Below, piece after piece: positions 33,801 through 44,700 of a stretch of 64,000 nucleotides of DNA. The DNA lies in the NCBI GenBank assembly GCA_002786025.1, contig NHNW01000033.1, positions 248,001-312,000 on the forward strand, given 5' to 3'. The stretch is from Zasmidium citrigriseum. Lineage: Eukaryota > Ascomycota > Dothideomycetes > Mycosphaerellales > Mycosphaerellaceae. The position numbers and the translations under genes are program-made. The stretch's first letter is position 1. Each line of letters starts with the position of its first letter. Under the pieces are notes generated by a model. The model searched no databases and was not told the origin of the DNA. It saw nothing but the letters and a program-made list of their open reading frames with translations.

Positions 33801-35991
33801 GGATGTTGTAGCCATCGAGGCGAGCAGACAACGCTTCGGCAACATCTTCGGTGGAGACCTCCATGATAGTCCCAGGCGCCTTGGGAGCGATGTAAAGCTC
33901 GGGGTAGAAGGCATGGTCATTCTCAACGTGGAAGTCGTGAGTTCCGGGGATGACAGCAGCGCATGCTTCTCTCAACGGCTTATGAGTGAACGAGAGCGGC
34001 TTGCACTCGATCGATTGGCTCAGCGGCGTATTGGGAGGAGGGCATACCGCCTCGAAACAGCGACCAGACGGCGACGTGCTATCGGAGATCTCAGGAAGGC
34101 CAAGACGGTCTGCAAGCTTGATTCGAAGGACTTTGTTGTTGTTCGTTGGAACGTCATGGCCCATGTAAACGATAGCCACAGGGATCTTGACTTGACTCAG
34201 CACCGACTTGACGGCGTCATGGATGGTGCGGAGGCAAGGGCGTTTGAAACCGGGTGGTGTTGCGATTGCGATTCCGACGACTTCTTGGAGAACGTCGTGA
34301 GTGACTGAGAAGGCTAACGCTTTGCTGACCCGGCCATAGATCGGAGTCGAGGGATTGGAAGCGGCAGCAACGATGGCTTCCTCGACCTCGAAGGGAGAGA
34401 TGAGTTCGCCTCCGCGGTTGATGACTTCCTTACTGCGGCCGGTGATGTAAAGGTAGCCTTCGTCGTCAAGATAGCCCATGTCTCCAGTATCGAACCAGCC
34501 GTCGGATGTAAAGCAGGACTTGTCAACGACGTTGTCTGCCTTGAGATAGCCACCGAACACTGGTGCTCCACGCACAGCTATGCGGCCGACCTCACCCGTG
34601 GCTGACTGTGCTTGGTCTCGCCCGTCAAGAATGGCGATCTCAGGACCGACGCTGATGCCTGAAGTGCCAGTCTTCTCCAATCGGTAGTTCAATGGCGGTG
34701 TCGAGATTGGCATACACTCCGTCATACCGTAACTCGGCAAAACCGTGCACTCGCACGATGATGTCGTGAAAGTCTCTCGTAGCTGAATGGCCAGTGATGG
34801 CAGGAGACCTCCAGCAGCGTTGCAGACCAAGCTAATGCGGCTCTTGTTGACGCTCTCCGGACGAGCGGCGCCAGCTTCAAGAATGACTTGGTGCATACTT
34901 GGTGAAGCGTAGTACCACGTAGGAGCGAAGTCCTCGACACAGTCCCAGAACAGGTTCGCATCGAACGCAGTACAGCAGATCACCGAGCCACCAGAAAAGA
35001 CGGGCGAGAAGAGGTTTCGGACCAGACCTCCAACATGGTTCAAAGCCATCTGGTTCAAACACCGCATCGATGGCGACAAACCCCATGATTCAACCACCAT
35101 CGCCACTCCCGATACCATGGAGTGAATGCCCAAAGGAACAAGTTTCTTCGTCCCACTCGTACCGCTGGTGAACAAGAGGATGGCAGTGTCGTCGGCGGTA
35201 TTTGGAATCGGCGCGTCGTTGCATTGGACGCGGTGTCCCGAAAGATCCTTGACTACCAGGTCCATGTCCGCGGAAAGCTCGACCAGGAACACAGCAATGC
35301 CCGCATCCTTGAGCCAGGAATCTCGAAGTCCTAGTCTGTCGATATCTGCGGCGGTGGCGATGACCGCGTCCGGTTTGCTTTGGATCACATCTGATCGGAA
35401 TTGTTCTTTTCCAACGCCGGTACCGTGGGCGACTGGTGCCGCTGTGTAGTATGTTGCTGTGGCGAGCACAGTGACGGCCAGCGTCGGCCCATTGGGTAAG
35501 GATATGGCAAGGACAGGCTTCTTCTGAGTTCTTGCTTGGACAGGAAGTCGAAAGCCTCGGACAAGTTTGGAGAGCTTGTCATGATGTAGAGACTTGCCGC
35601 TTTCGGGGTCGATTATGACAGCCGCCGGGGATGTGGGATGGTAAAGATCAAGCAGTGATGCGTATGAGGACTTGCATTGTTGTAGGCAGCGGTCGATCAA
35701 GCTCTGTCCAGCTGGAGATGCACGGCCAGCCTTTGCATCTTCTGGTAAGAGCTTCCACAGCTCGGTGTGTGTCCTCTGGAGGTCCAAGACGGGCCATGGT
35801 CCGTTCGAGCTTTCGATGAGCGCAGATAAGGTTGCCAAGGGGGCATAAGATGGGTATGAAGGCCGAGGAATGCCTGAAAGGATGGCGATGTGGTTTGTGT
35901 CTTGCTTTGCTCTGACATTGTTGAAGTAGTGAATGTAATCTTGCACCTCCTCAGCGTTGACCAGTGTCTGGTCCAGGAGAAACGTCGTCAT
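30826..35991 (-). CDS. NRPS-like A-T-membrane protein, Pls architecture
   Basis: One uninterrupted frame of 1721 residues. An adenylation domain occupies about residues 1-640: ILLFTSGTSGTKK at 271 (AMP binding), YGMTE at 421, WFDTGDMGYLDDEGYLYITGRSKEVINRGG from 499, and NNNKVLRIKL near 618. A carrier domain follows with FFGLGGDS; Ser805 would take the phosphopantetheine arm. The rest holds three successive units, each of membrane spans followed by a left-handed beta-helix of hexapeptide type, at roughly 870-1090, 1110-1340 and 1490-1700. This A-T-multi-membrane-triple-unit layout is that of bacterial epsilon-poly-lysine synthetase and the NRPS terminal domain of that family. Related fungal proteins exist; product and substrate are unknown. 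No tailoring genes flank it. Confidence 0.93.
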   Translation of the reverse strand: MTTFLLDQTLVNAEEVQDYIHYFNNVRAKQDTNHIAILSGIPRPSYPSYAPLATLSALIESSNGPWPVLDLQRTHTELWKLLPEDAKAGRASPAGQSLIDRCLQQCKSSYASLLDLYHPTSPAAVIIDPESGKSLHHDKLSKLVRGFRLPVQARTQKKPVLAISLPNGPTLAVTVLATATYYTAAPVAHGTGVGKEQFRSDVIQSKPDAVIATAADIDRLGLRDSWLKDAGIAVFLVELSADMDLVVKDLSGHRVQCNDAPIPNTADDTAILLFTSGTSGTKKLVPLGIHSMVSGVAMVVESWGLSPSMRCLNQMALNHVGGLVRNLFSPVFSGGSVICCTAFDANLFWDCVEDFAPTWYYASPSMHQVILEAGAARPESVNKSRISLVCNAAGGLLPSLAIQLRETFTTSSCECTVLPSYGMTECMPISTPPLNYRLEKTGTSGISVGPEIAILDGRDQAQSATGEVGRIAVRGAPVFGGYLKADNVVDKSCFTSDGWFDTGDMGYLDDEGYLYITGRSKEVINRGGELISPFEVEEAIVAAASNPSTPIYGRVSKALAFSVTHDVLQEVVGIAIATPPGFKRPCLRTIHDAVKSVLSQVKIPVAIVYMGHDVPTNNNKVLRIKLADRLGLPEISDSTSPSGRCFEAVCPPPNTPLSQSIECKPLSFTHKPLREACAAVIPGTHDFHVENDHAFYPELYIAPKAPGTIMEVSTEDVAEALSARLDGYNIPSKISQLPEPFPRDAYGVVDQIALEKKLAPTTTTTVSGDLSPIEATVSKVFAQVLNIAAANISADSDFFGLGGDSMGAGRLLNALRKEYPLRLPINILFTNPKVSQLAAVIEEKLPKDQASPDEKVIIKEPDFLPGCEKTCSSTNPLLLLLQLIPIGIFYPMRRALTWTIFMYMLTETQEWVTSNYLYGRLFDLVVSITIGGMCTRIVAPILAIVFKWLVVGRYREGLYPMWGSYHTRWWIVQKTTCVAGMGVFSLFNWTRVLYLRLLGVNIGRGVTVQKGVTIGEWDLITIGDGVTLERCIIRPFAAERNTSMYLGRINIGGNASIGLASNVAAGTTVPENACIGPNSSSWEVKDGADESNRDLAASKIPAAHWILEWLIGMPLHLIVKFIGAVPWLAALIALVRHEPVKVPDMLRAVMIWFASTNRVAYHYLALAANVAVGPVFFYVAVLIVKTFMDLCGGGKVKPSHADDRSQMTKFRMQWLRTVMPAPQFHKLTELFGTHYESTSVFARALGSTVGKRVYWPGTGPSIQDWDLIDIGDDVVFGSRSHLVTSDGTGSDYVKVKSGAMVADRVVLLPGVELGEKVVMGSGALTRRNRHYAPETTWVGSKNGEALCLSADTPSGQSTGTSTPSGPGRLSRQYDEKRAELINMSSINSTSTTLAKDFLNSETSSLSNMEKYGTDSKHGQPHIREIPPSRSTTTADDTTSPFGRAFYEGKATYRVWSQFTIFLYSTLVTVINGVYWNVGSVSAVQIVARLYKDQNIVATTFLADHWYRPLAIYTFFTALIVGIMALQTVAVLLFTIAAKWIVIGRRQPGNYDWDKSSYCQRWQLFLKLETFRRHCYGGHGILGLLTGTHWITLYFRALGANIGKDCALFAGGLPSLMFTEPDLLTLGDRVSVDDASLVGHINTRGKFDLNPLFVGARSVLRSGSRLLSGARMEEDTCLLEHTLVMAGDVVDAGTTSQGWPAEEFTGNRMPTLEVARHWRVKN

Positions 35992-38284
35992 GGCGGTGGT
36001 AGTAGTCCCTCATAGATCGGAGCGATTGTGAAATGAATGACTCTGGTGGGGTGAGAGGTCTTGAGGGGAGGGCGATATCTCCAGGTGGAGGAGAGAAAGG
36101 GGATTGGGGAGTCGGCAATTGATCAATGATCAGCCTTGTCTAAACGAGTGACGTGAAGTGAACAGACCACTTCTACCGACAGCAAGGTGCTCAAAACCCC
36201 GGACCAGCGCCCAACGTTGGGGCACAAGGTCAAAGAGAGAGGTAGAAGATCGGCATCAAACGATAGGCAGAGTGAATGTTGCGACTAGAAAAGGACGAGC
36301 CGGGGATGACGATGAGGAATAGTGGGACTTACGGCTCTGTATGTATGTTGGTTGGAGGTGACAGGCGTCTCAGATAGCCAGGCCATTTGCAAATCGCTGA
36401 TCAACATGTTGCGATCAGCTAATGTTACTGCTGCTGCCATGTGTCAAAGGCGTTCCTTGGTCCGAGCGAGAACGGGGTGGGCGCTTGGTCGGGACCTCGA
36501 TGGCTAAACAAGGATGAAGTGCTTCTGGTACTCGGGCGTGCCCAAAAGGCGAGAGATTTGCTCTCCGTCGACTTCCTTGGCTCGAAGACTTGCCCGCCGC
36601 GAGCGCGAGGCTGAGGACCTGAGGCTCAGAATGGGGCCTAGGCCGTGCATATCTGTGCTGTGGATCCAGCCACTATTGCGCATTTGGACACAATCCCAGT
36701 TGGTCTGCGGATACTGCCTGATTGCAAAACAAGGTCAGTCAAAGCCGGTGCAGATCTTTCGCATGGTGTTGGGTGGCAAATTGTCGGCAGAAATGGCTTG
36801 CTAACGTCGTTTTGGAAGTCACAAGAAAACTAGTGATGTGATTGCAGAGCATTAACAAGCACTGCGAAGACTTTCCGGAACGTCTGGGAGCGCATGCCAT
36901 CATTGTGTTGATGTGCTCAAGGTTGCACGTTCTGCCGTGACAGCTGCAACTCATGTCACCAGAGGTTTCAAAGCCCAGTGGCGGTGTTAGCGTCCCAGAC
37001 TGGAGGAATGGCCTGTGTTGCCATGTGTCTGCTCACGCCAGGGAATCGATGGTGGTATCGTGGCGCGGAGTGAGGCGAGTTCCAAATGCGGAGCTGAACA
37101 TAGGGGGATACATAGCAGCGTCAGGCTGCAGGTACCCGTGTGGCCAGAGGCAATCAATGCTCTTCTCAGACTGTCCGACATATACAACCGAGCCAGAGGA
37201 ACAGGCGTAGTTCGGGGAGGCTTCCAGAGTGCTTTCGTTGCATGGTCGTCCAGCTTGGGGTAATCTTAAGCTCGTGTAACACGGTTTGGCAGAGAATGGA
37301 CGGCGTGCGTGTCGTCAGAACAGTCGGACTTGGCAGACCGGGCTAGGGAACGGGCTGTCACAAGCTCGGAGTCGCATCGGACAAGCTGCCTGAGGTGAAG
37401 CTTGGCACGCCTCAACTTGATAGAGCTGACGACGAGCCGTGGATAAACTCATCAAGTCGCGATGAATCGCATGCTTCTCGGTTGATGGGCGGTTGGTCGA
37501 GTGTAACGATCGTTCGTGTCGGACCAACCCCTCATGATTGTTTCAGCAACGAGTTTCTCCGCCACAGTTCACCACCGCCACGGCGCAGGCTCGGGCTCGC
37601 GGAGCGGGAGGCCGCTGATGGCGATAAAGGCCGTGATGCGGATAGATGCAGTAGTTCTCGTGGCCGCACATGGGTGCTGTTCGAGTCGTGGGTCGCGGCC
37701 GGCCTAATGGTTCAGGTTCAGGATGATGATTTTCCAACGCACGCTTTCTGCGGCCCACCGGCGCCGACGTCGCAGACCGAATGCTTGTGCGGTGCCTCTT
37801 GGAAGGTGCATTCTTGTACTTCTTATCAGATCCCGATGTTCAGGCGAGCGCTGTGTGCGATATGGGGAATGGTGGGTACGGGCGAGCGGTCTTGTCGTGA
37901 TGAAGAGCCAGGTGAGGTGCGTTGGCGCTCGCAAAGCTGAGCTCGGAAAGCGTGTTGCGGCTGCTCGCCTCAGGGGCCGGTTCAGGCACAAATGCACCGG
38001 ATGCCTAATGAAGATCTAAGAGTGGATCTCCAACAAAACCACAGACCAGACCAGGGGCAGGCAAGATAAAATTCAGGTCAAGCGATGGCGCTTGTTTCAT
38101 TGCGCTGCGCGCACTGGCCGGCTAAAATCCAATCCACATGGGTCAAGCTGTACCATCCCTGTCCATGAGACCTCGCCTACACGAGTTTGTGATGATTTAG
38201 TGTCTTCTCTATCTTTTATTTTGCATGCCAACAGCACGTGGAATCGTTATCATAACAAGACTGCTCCTCTGCTTCTCAACGCTT
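35992..38284. other. 2.3 kb stretch without a recognisable gene
   Basis: The part next to 35991 must be the promoter of the NRPS-like gene. ORFs up to 181 codons occur (plus strand 37395-37940), but their composition is erratic and no family pattern or splice extension was seen. Base composition is ordinary, without RIP signature. No tRNA or 5S rRNA was recognised by eye. Confidence 0.4.
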
Positions 38285-39513
38285 TCAACCGTAAGGGGTG
38301 AGCTCTCCTCGCCAAGGCCTTTGCAAGCGCTCCGACGCTCCTCGATCGAATCGCCACACACCACATGTTGATTCCGATTCCAGAGATTCGCCGACCTCTT
38401 TCAGCAGCTTTTCCGCGACAGGATGTTCCTTTTCGTCTTTGAAAAACAGCGGCCGCCACGACTCTTCGCTCGTCTCGGGGTTCTTTCGCAGAGCTCGCTG
38501 GGCGTTTTCCAACTTGCTCTTGTTGTCTGCTACACCTTGCATGTGGCCAGCGTGTATCGATTTAATGACGCCATCCCAGGCCTTGCGGGATTCCCACGGA
38601 TCTTGTTTCTCCAGCGGTGGCACACGGAAGTTAGTCGACTGTGCTGTGCTGACGTCGTATGTGTCTATCACGTCGCCGCTTTCGTTCCTAATCTCGAAGC
38701 TCTCCGACCAACTACCTTCGGCGGTAAAGATAGGATCCTTGTGTTTCTTATCCTCCGTCTTGAACACCGAAGCCTTCACGTGATTCTTCTGGCCTTTCAT
38801 TCCCAGTAACGTCTTCCCGCTGAAATCGACGTCCGCGACGTATCCCGAGGACGAAATGATTGAATGCGATCCTTGTAGTTCCGGATAGGGGGATCCAGAT
38901 AGGATGCCCTGTACTTTGACATTCGGAAGCGGGATGAGATAATCTTCATTGAACTCATCAAGGTGTAGAATGGCATGGCCAATCTGCTGAATGTTCACCG
39001 AGCCGGAAAAGGTGATTTCCTGGCGAGTGTACCCCTCGGCACTCACACCATGCTTCTCGTTCCACAGATAGCATGCGGTCACGGGAGGATGGTGGGAGAC
39101 TTGTTCAGCAATGAGTTTTGTCTCCTCGCCCTGGGGTCCGCATTCGCCAATGAAGATTTCCCCCAGGAAAGCGTTAAGTGGTTTCTTGACCCCTTCACTT
39201 GGCTCGCGGCCTGCATACTGTTGACCTTTCAGACTGGACAGGAACCATTTGAGCACTGCCAGGATTCGTTTTGCAGGATCCTGCTCATGCGCAGGGGCGA
39301 CGAATAAATCAGGATGTTCAATCCAGTATCGGGGGAATTCGGTCGTGGACTTGTCGGCGAGTACAAATGGAGGTGCAGTGATGTTGGAAAGATCTCCTCG
39401 GATGGTGGCGATTGACTGTTGGCACGTTAGACACAATCACCGTGATCCTCTGATAGCCAACATACTGCCAGAAATTCCTTCAGGCTGCTGCGTTGCGTTC
39501 CGTTCTCGGCCAT
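38285..39513 (-). CDS. Oxysterol-binding protein, KES1/Osh4 type
   Basis: Two exons (39513-39466 and 39415-38285) with a 50-base GTATGT..CAG intron give 392 residues. There is no PH or ankyrin domain, so it is the short, stand-alone lipid-binding form like yeast Osh4/Kes1. The family signature EQVSHHPPVTA is present, preceded by KPLNAFLGEIF and followed by GYTRQEITFSGSVNIQQ. Osh4-type proteins exchange ergosterol for PI4P between membranes, mainly at the Golgi. The first exon encodes a 16-residue amphipathic-looking start (MAENGTQRSSLKEFLA), continuing into the lid region. The C-terminus ends shortly after the helical region with a FKDEKE segment. Confidence 0.93.
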
Positions 39514-40342
39514 GGTGATTGTAAGTGATGTTTATCAGTATTTGGCCTTTGGAATGTCTACTGGATCATAATATATGGCTACCTCCAGTCTTTGTTCACA
39601 ATACTTCGCCGCCGCTTGTCTTTAAACTGACGTGAGAGCGAAGTACTCGGCCGTGTGAGGTTGACGCGAAGACAGCGCGTGGCGGAGCGAGAGCAAGTTG
39701 GAAATGTCGTCATTGACCGCTGGACTTTTCTGGGCTCGTCTTTGTGTGAATTGGCGCGACCCTCTTCGATCAAGACCTCTCTCCTCGCCGTCTCTGAGAT
39801 CTGAACTTGCGGGCGAAAAGCACCGGAGTAATGGGATCTTTTCATGGGAATGAGGTGACCCGTTCACTCGTCATGAAGTGGCTGGGCAGCAGGCAAGGAC
39901 CACTTTCGTCCTTCCCGACCTTGTACGTGTAGTTTTGTACATCCTTTGTTTAGCAGGCTCTCTCATCACGAGAGCAACACAGCCGGCAAAAGAGGATAAT
40001 TTTTATTCTCATTTGCGAAGGCGTTTGATCGGAGCCTCAAAGAACGCGTCGTTGGCCGGTAAGACAAGAAGGGATTGCGCTCGAAGACCTACATTGTGAG
40101 CAATTCAGCGGTGCCTGCGCCTCATGGCTCCTGTCGTCTTGCTTGGGTCCACATGCAGCCCAGATGTCCTGGAAATAGTCTTCTTACGGCGATTTTTCGA
40201 TGTTGTTGTTGAGTGTAGGCCTATCGCGCCCTATCGCCCGTTGAAAGCGAGCTCGGAGGAGGCTTGGCAATGCCTTCGACCTCACGCCCAAGCTTGAACT
40301 GTCCACCACCCAATCCAAACATCCACCTTACACGAGCAAACC
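39514..40342. other. Divergent promoter region
   Basis: About 830 bases between the starts of the oxysterol-binding protein gene (minus) and the Nit2-like gene (plus). No additional gene is supported. Confidence 0.5.
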
Positions 40343-41236
40343 ATGGCGAAACTACTCAAGAAGCCCTTCAAGCTGGCGCTCATCCAACTGGCCACCGGCC
40401 CAGACAAAGCCGCTAACCTGGCTCGAGCACGATCAAAGGTGTTGGAAGCGACATCAAAAGGCGCGACTCTCTGCGTGCTGCCAGAATGCTTCAACTCGCC
40501 TTACGGCACCAAACACTTCCCAAACTACGCCGAAACCTTACTGCCTTCGCCGCCGACCAAGGAACAATCGCCTTCATTCCATGCGCTGTCCGAGCTTGCG
40601 AAGGAGGCCAAGGCATACCTTGTGGGAGGGAGCATACCCGAGTACTGGGAAGAGAGCAAGAAATACTACAACACATCGTTGACCTTTGATCCGAACGGCA
40701 AGCTCCTTACTACGCACCGCAAGGTCCATCTGTTCGACATCGATATTCCGGGCAAGATCTCGTTCCATGAGAGCGAGGTGCTGTCGCCTGGCAACAAGGT
40801 GACGATTGTGGATCTGCCTGACTACGGAAAGATTGCAATCGCCATCTGCTACGACATCCGCTTTCCCGAGCTGGCTATGATTGCGGCAAGGAAAGGCTGT
40901 TTCCTCTTGCTCTACCCTGGTGCCTTCAACCTGACGACTGGCGCAATGCATTGGGAACTGTTGGCTCGAGCTCGCGCCATCGACAACGAAATCTACGTTG
41001 GCCTTTGCAGTCCAGCGCGGGATATGAGCGCTGACTACAACGCTTGGGGTCACTCGATGCTCGTGAACCCGAACGCCTCTATTCAGTCACAGCTTGATGA
41101 GAACGAGGATATTCTGTATGCTGACCTTGATGGCGACACTATCGAGGAGACAAGGAAGGGCATTCCCATTTACACCCAACGGCGGTTTGATGTCTACCCA
41201 GATGTCAGCGCCGGAAAAGTGAAGTACGAAGAGTGA
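40343..41236 (+). CDS. NIT2-like: Nit2-type omega-amidase
   Basis: An intronless 297-residue member of the nitrilase superfamily. The catalytic triad is visible as Glu48 (LPECFNSPYG), Lys127 (THRKVHLFD) and Cys169 (AICYDIRFPE). The segments FNLTTGAMHWELLARARAIDN and HSMLVNPN are typical of the Nit2/Nit3 branch. Nit2 hydrolyses alpha-ketoglutaramate and alpha-ketosuccinamate, clearing by-products of glutamine and asparagine transamination; yeast Nit3 is the counterpart. The ATG at 40343 has a good context (AAACCATGG). Length agrees with the family. Confidence 0.94.
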   Translation: MAKLLKKPFKLALIQLATGPDKAANLARARSKVLEATSKGATLCVLPECFNSPYGTKHFPNYAETLLPSPPTKEQSPSFHALSELAKEAKAYLVGGSIPEYWEESKKYYNTSLTFDPNGKLLTTHRKVHLFDIDIPGKISFHESEVLSPGNKVTIVDLPDYGKIAIAICYDIRFPELAMIAARKGCFLLLYPGAFNLTTGAMHWELLARARAIDNEIYVGLCSPARDMSADYNAWGHSMLVNPNASIQSQLDENEDILYADLDGDTIEETRKGIPIYTQRRFDVYPDVSAGKVKYEE

Positions 41237-41745
41237 TTGACGCAAATCAATCAATCAATCAATGCAAGGAAAGCATCACATCCGTTTTACCTCTTTCGCC
41301 GGCATTCAGAAGCATCCCCATTTCTGTAATCGCTGGGGCCTTGAAACTCACATCCAGTGTTCACGTCGCTCCACGTACTCGATTACGTGTTTTGGTTCCG
41401 CTCTTGCTCTGGTACCGTTGTTTCTTTCCGCGACGTGCTAAACACTGAGGCAACTGCGGCATGGACAGCGACCGGGTTACTTCTGCTTCTGCGCTTCATC
41501 TCGTGACCCCAACACTATTCGAAACCATCGACATCGCATCCTCTCGCCTCCCATCCCATTCTCTCGTCCGACCTCCATCTCCTGCCGCGTCCTCATCCAT
41601 ACCCGCCCTGATCGCATATCGACGCAAGCCGTCATCTTCCCGCCACTCACCTCGTCTTCTCGACCTCCGACCTTCCCTTTCGCTCGCTGGAATCGGTGAC
41701 TTTACAGTCTCAAAGTGTTCCGATGTATAGACGGCTATAAGGATC
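41237..41745. other. Intergenic, contains AATC microsatellite
   Basis: About 510 bases between the Nit2-like gene and the MFS transporter gene. It starts with an AATC tetranucleotide run (41245-41263). No gene seen. Confidence 0.5.
41245..41263 (+). repeat. (AATC)4.75 microsatellite
   Basis: Perfect tetranucleotide repeat just after the stop codon of the Nit2-like gene. Confidence 0.85.
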
Positions 41746-44700
41746 ATGTCCTCTCCTGCGGTAGTCCCGCCAGCGGACGGCAATCTTGGAGGCCTCCGCC
41801 GAAGCACAACCGATCGCGCAACGCCCACTATCAAGAAGGACAGTGAGCAAGGTCCCGGAGGAGGCAGAGATACGGGATTGCTCCGAAGAGCTGTCACGGC
41901 CAATGCTGCACGATCGTCTACGAACTTGATCCGCAAGAGGTTGCCTTGGCTTGACAACAAGCAGAGCAGAAGAAACTCGGAGCAAGACGAGCGGGGATAT
42001 ACACCTCTACACGACCCCCCTGTGACATCTGAAAACCTGAAAGCTTCTCATCCTCACTCACAGGCAGGCAATGGCGAAACTCCACCCAACGCGGAACCTC
42101 CCATCATGGAATCGAATCCTACTACAAGACTTCACAACCCTCGATCGTCTACCGCACAACTTCAGAATATTAGGGACGATGTCGATGCCCGGGGCTCGCA
42201 AGTTGCTACATATGCGTCTTCTGACTATAGCGATCACTCATCGAGCGCTGAAGAGCCCATGCCAGCTACTCTCCCGCGAAAAGATCCTGCTTCCTACGAA
42301 AAGCTGGTCATGAGTCCTCTTCAGCGGGATGTCGATCAAGTCGAAAACGGATCGCAGCGTTCATCCCCGGCTTTGGCGCCCCGGACGGCAGCAAGAAGGA
42401 TGCATCACGGCACGACCAAACCCAAACCAAAGAGCAAGTCAAAGCGCGAGCACGTGCAATCTTCCTCACTCGTTGGACAATCAGGACGGTGCAAATCATG
42501 CGACGATCTTCTGAAACCGCACACGCTATATCAACAATCTGACTCTCCTTCAAATCCCAAGCGGACCACTCGCCGAATGAGTGATGTCGATATACGTGAC
42601 AGGGGCGGCCCGGGCACAGACGCTGCGACTGGTCTCGAGAATCTCATCAAGGAAGCCCTCAGCGTGGCCAGAGAAGCAACAGGATCAGGCAAACGTCGGG
42701 ATATCGGCCGGGCTTTCGACAATGCCACTTCAGCTCTGAGGGCGACAGGGTCTGAACGATCTGGAATGAACAAAACTCGGCGCTACTCCCCTCAAAGCTC
42801 GCTTCACTCTTCGCAGTCTGGCAAAGGCGATGTCTCGTCAAATGCATCCTCCCGCGCTCGAGTTTCGTCGGAAACTTTACCAACCATCATAACTCAAGCT
42901 GGCAAATCTAGCAAGCGCCGGATGCGTCACGAAGTCAGTCGAGTATCTGAAGACGATTCAACGCCATACAGAGCACCGCGATTGTTTCCAGCGCCCTCGG
43001 CCGATTCTATTGTTCGCGATTTTGCGTACACAGCCGGGGAGCGAAGGAGACGTCATTCGGACTCGGCAGCTGGTCCAAGCCTCAGTTATGGTGCCGCCGC
43101 TTCTTTCTATGGTGACCAAGGCCAATCCGTGAACTTGCAGCCTGGGATCCGCAAGAGCATCGCAGGCTATGACAAGCTTGTCACTGCGCCTGCTCCCACA
43201 CATGTACGAAACCGGCGGCGCTCTCTGGGCAAGGGAGGCCGGGTCTTTCGAGCTCATGTTCTGCGCAGCGAAGGTCAGGAGAGGAGCGTGCCAGCGGCAG
43301 ATGGTGTTGACTCACCTCCGCAAGTTCAATCAGCAGAGTCGCCAGGTCGACAATCTCCGGGACCTCTTGCTCCCAGCCAAAACCCTTTCTCGGACCGAGC
43401 GGCAGCGGAGGTCGTTGAGACAGACCGACAAGCAGACGATGACGAATCCTCATCTGAGATCAGTGGACCACAGACTTCTAAGTATGGACGCTTGAGCAGG
43501 TCTTAGTATTCCCTGGCTGACTTTACACGCTAGGACCCACATTAGTCTGAAAGAAGGAGACACATTCAAATCGAACCAGTTTCACAAACGCCGACCTATC
43601 GCTCGGGATTGGAACATGAGTAGGAAACGACTCACGGCGATGATAGCCTGCATGAACACCATATTCACCGGATTCATCGCCGGCATCTATGTGAGTATTT
43701 CACCCTTCTAACCAACGTAGGGAGATTGACCAGTAATCCAGGCTGGTGAAGTCCCTAAAATCCAATATCAACTGGGAGATCAATCACATTGGGTTATCTT
43801 TGGCAACGCGCTGTATGTTGGAGCCCTTCCAAGTGCGATGACCCTCGCTCACAGATCACAGCCTCTTCGGCGGAATGGGTCTGACCACCTTGATCTTCTG
43901 GCCTCTTCCCTTACTTCATGGCCGCCGACCATACGTGCTGGTTGCTTTCGCATTGATGCTGCCATTTCACATCCCACAAGCCCTCACAGTCAACCAGTCA
44001 CACAACCCTGGAGCTTTATACAAAGTGGGCTTGCTGCTACCTCGTGCTCTGACCGGACTGGCTCTGGGATTCGCAAACATCAACTTTCTGCCCACGCTGT
44101 GGGATCTCTTCGGGGCATCCCTCATGTCAGACCGACCTCATCAGGAATTCGTGATGTACGATGATGTCCGCAGACAGGGTGGTGGAGTTGGCGTCTGGCT
44201 TGGGCTATGGACGTTCTGCTTCAGCAGTTCGCTTTCCATTGGGTTCTGCGTTGGAGCGTGCATCATCTCGAAGCTCGATCCAAGTTGGGGATTCTGGATT
44301 GTGATCATGCTGCTGGCATTCTTTCTGCTGATCAACGTTATTGCGCCAGAGACGAGAAAAGGAGCCTATCGCCATTCGATCCACCACTTTGTTGATGAGA
44401 CCGACCCCTCGAAGGTCAAACGACGAGTGGCAAAGGGAGAAGTGAAGCTTCACATATCGAACGACGGCCCGGCTTGGTAGGGACAGGAGGTCTGGGCCGG
44501 CCTGATTTTGACGAAGCGCATGGTGTTCCAGGCTGGGTTCTTTACCATGATGGTTTACCTGGCTTGGATCAATGCTCAATTGACGCTGATCATTTTGGTG
44601 AGTGTGTTGCCAGTCAGTCTACGGATGAGTGCTAATGTTTGCAGCTCTTGGGTGCCCTGCTTTCTCGAGACTACGAATGGCAATCACAATGGGTTGGACT

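Noticed and set aside
37395..37940. 181-codon plus-strand ORF in the 36-38 kb gap
   Set aside because: Irregular composition, no motif, no signal peptide and no splice partner; overlapping ORFs of similar length on the other strand are equally likely by chance.
41746..43506. Disordered protein as a separate gene ending at the TAG at 43504
   Set aside because: Splicing at 43482-43533 continues the frame into the conserved start of the MFS domain, so one gene is more likely.
43500..43533. 34-base intron directly after the AGCAG at the end of the MFS N-terminal ORF
   Set aside because: Shorter than any other intron in the window; the GTATGG donor 18 bases upstream gives a normal 52-base intron in the same phase.
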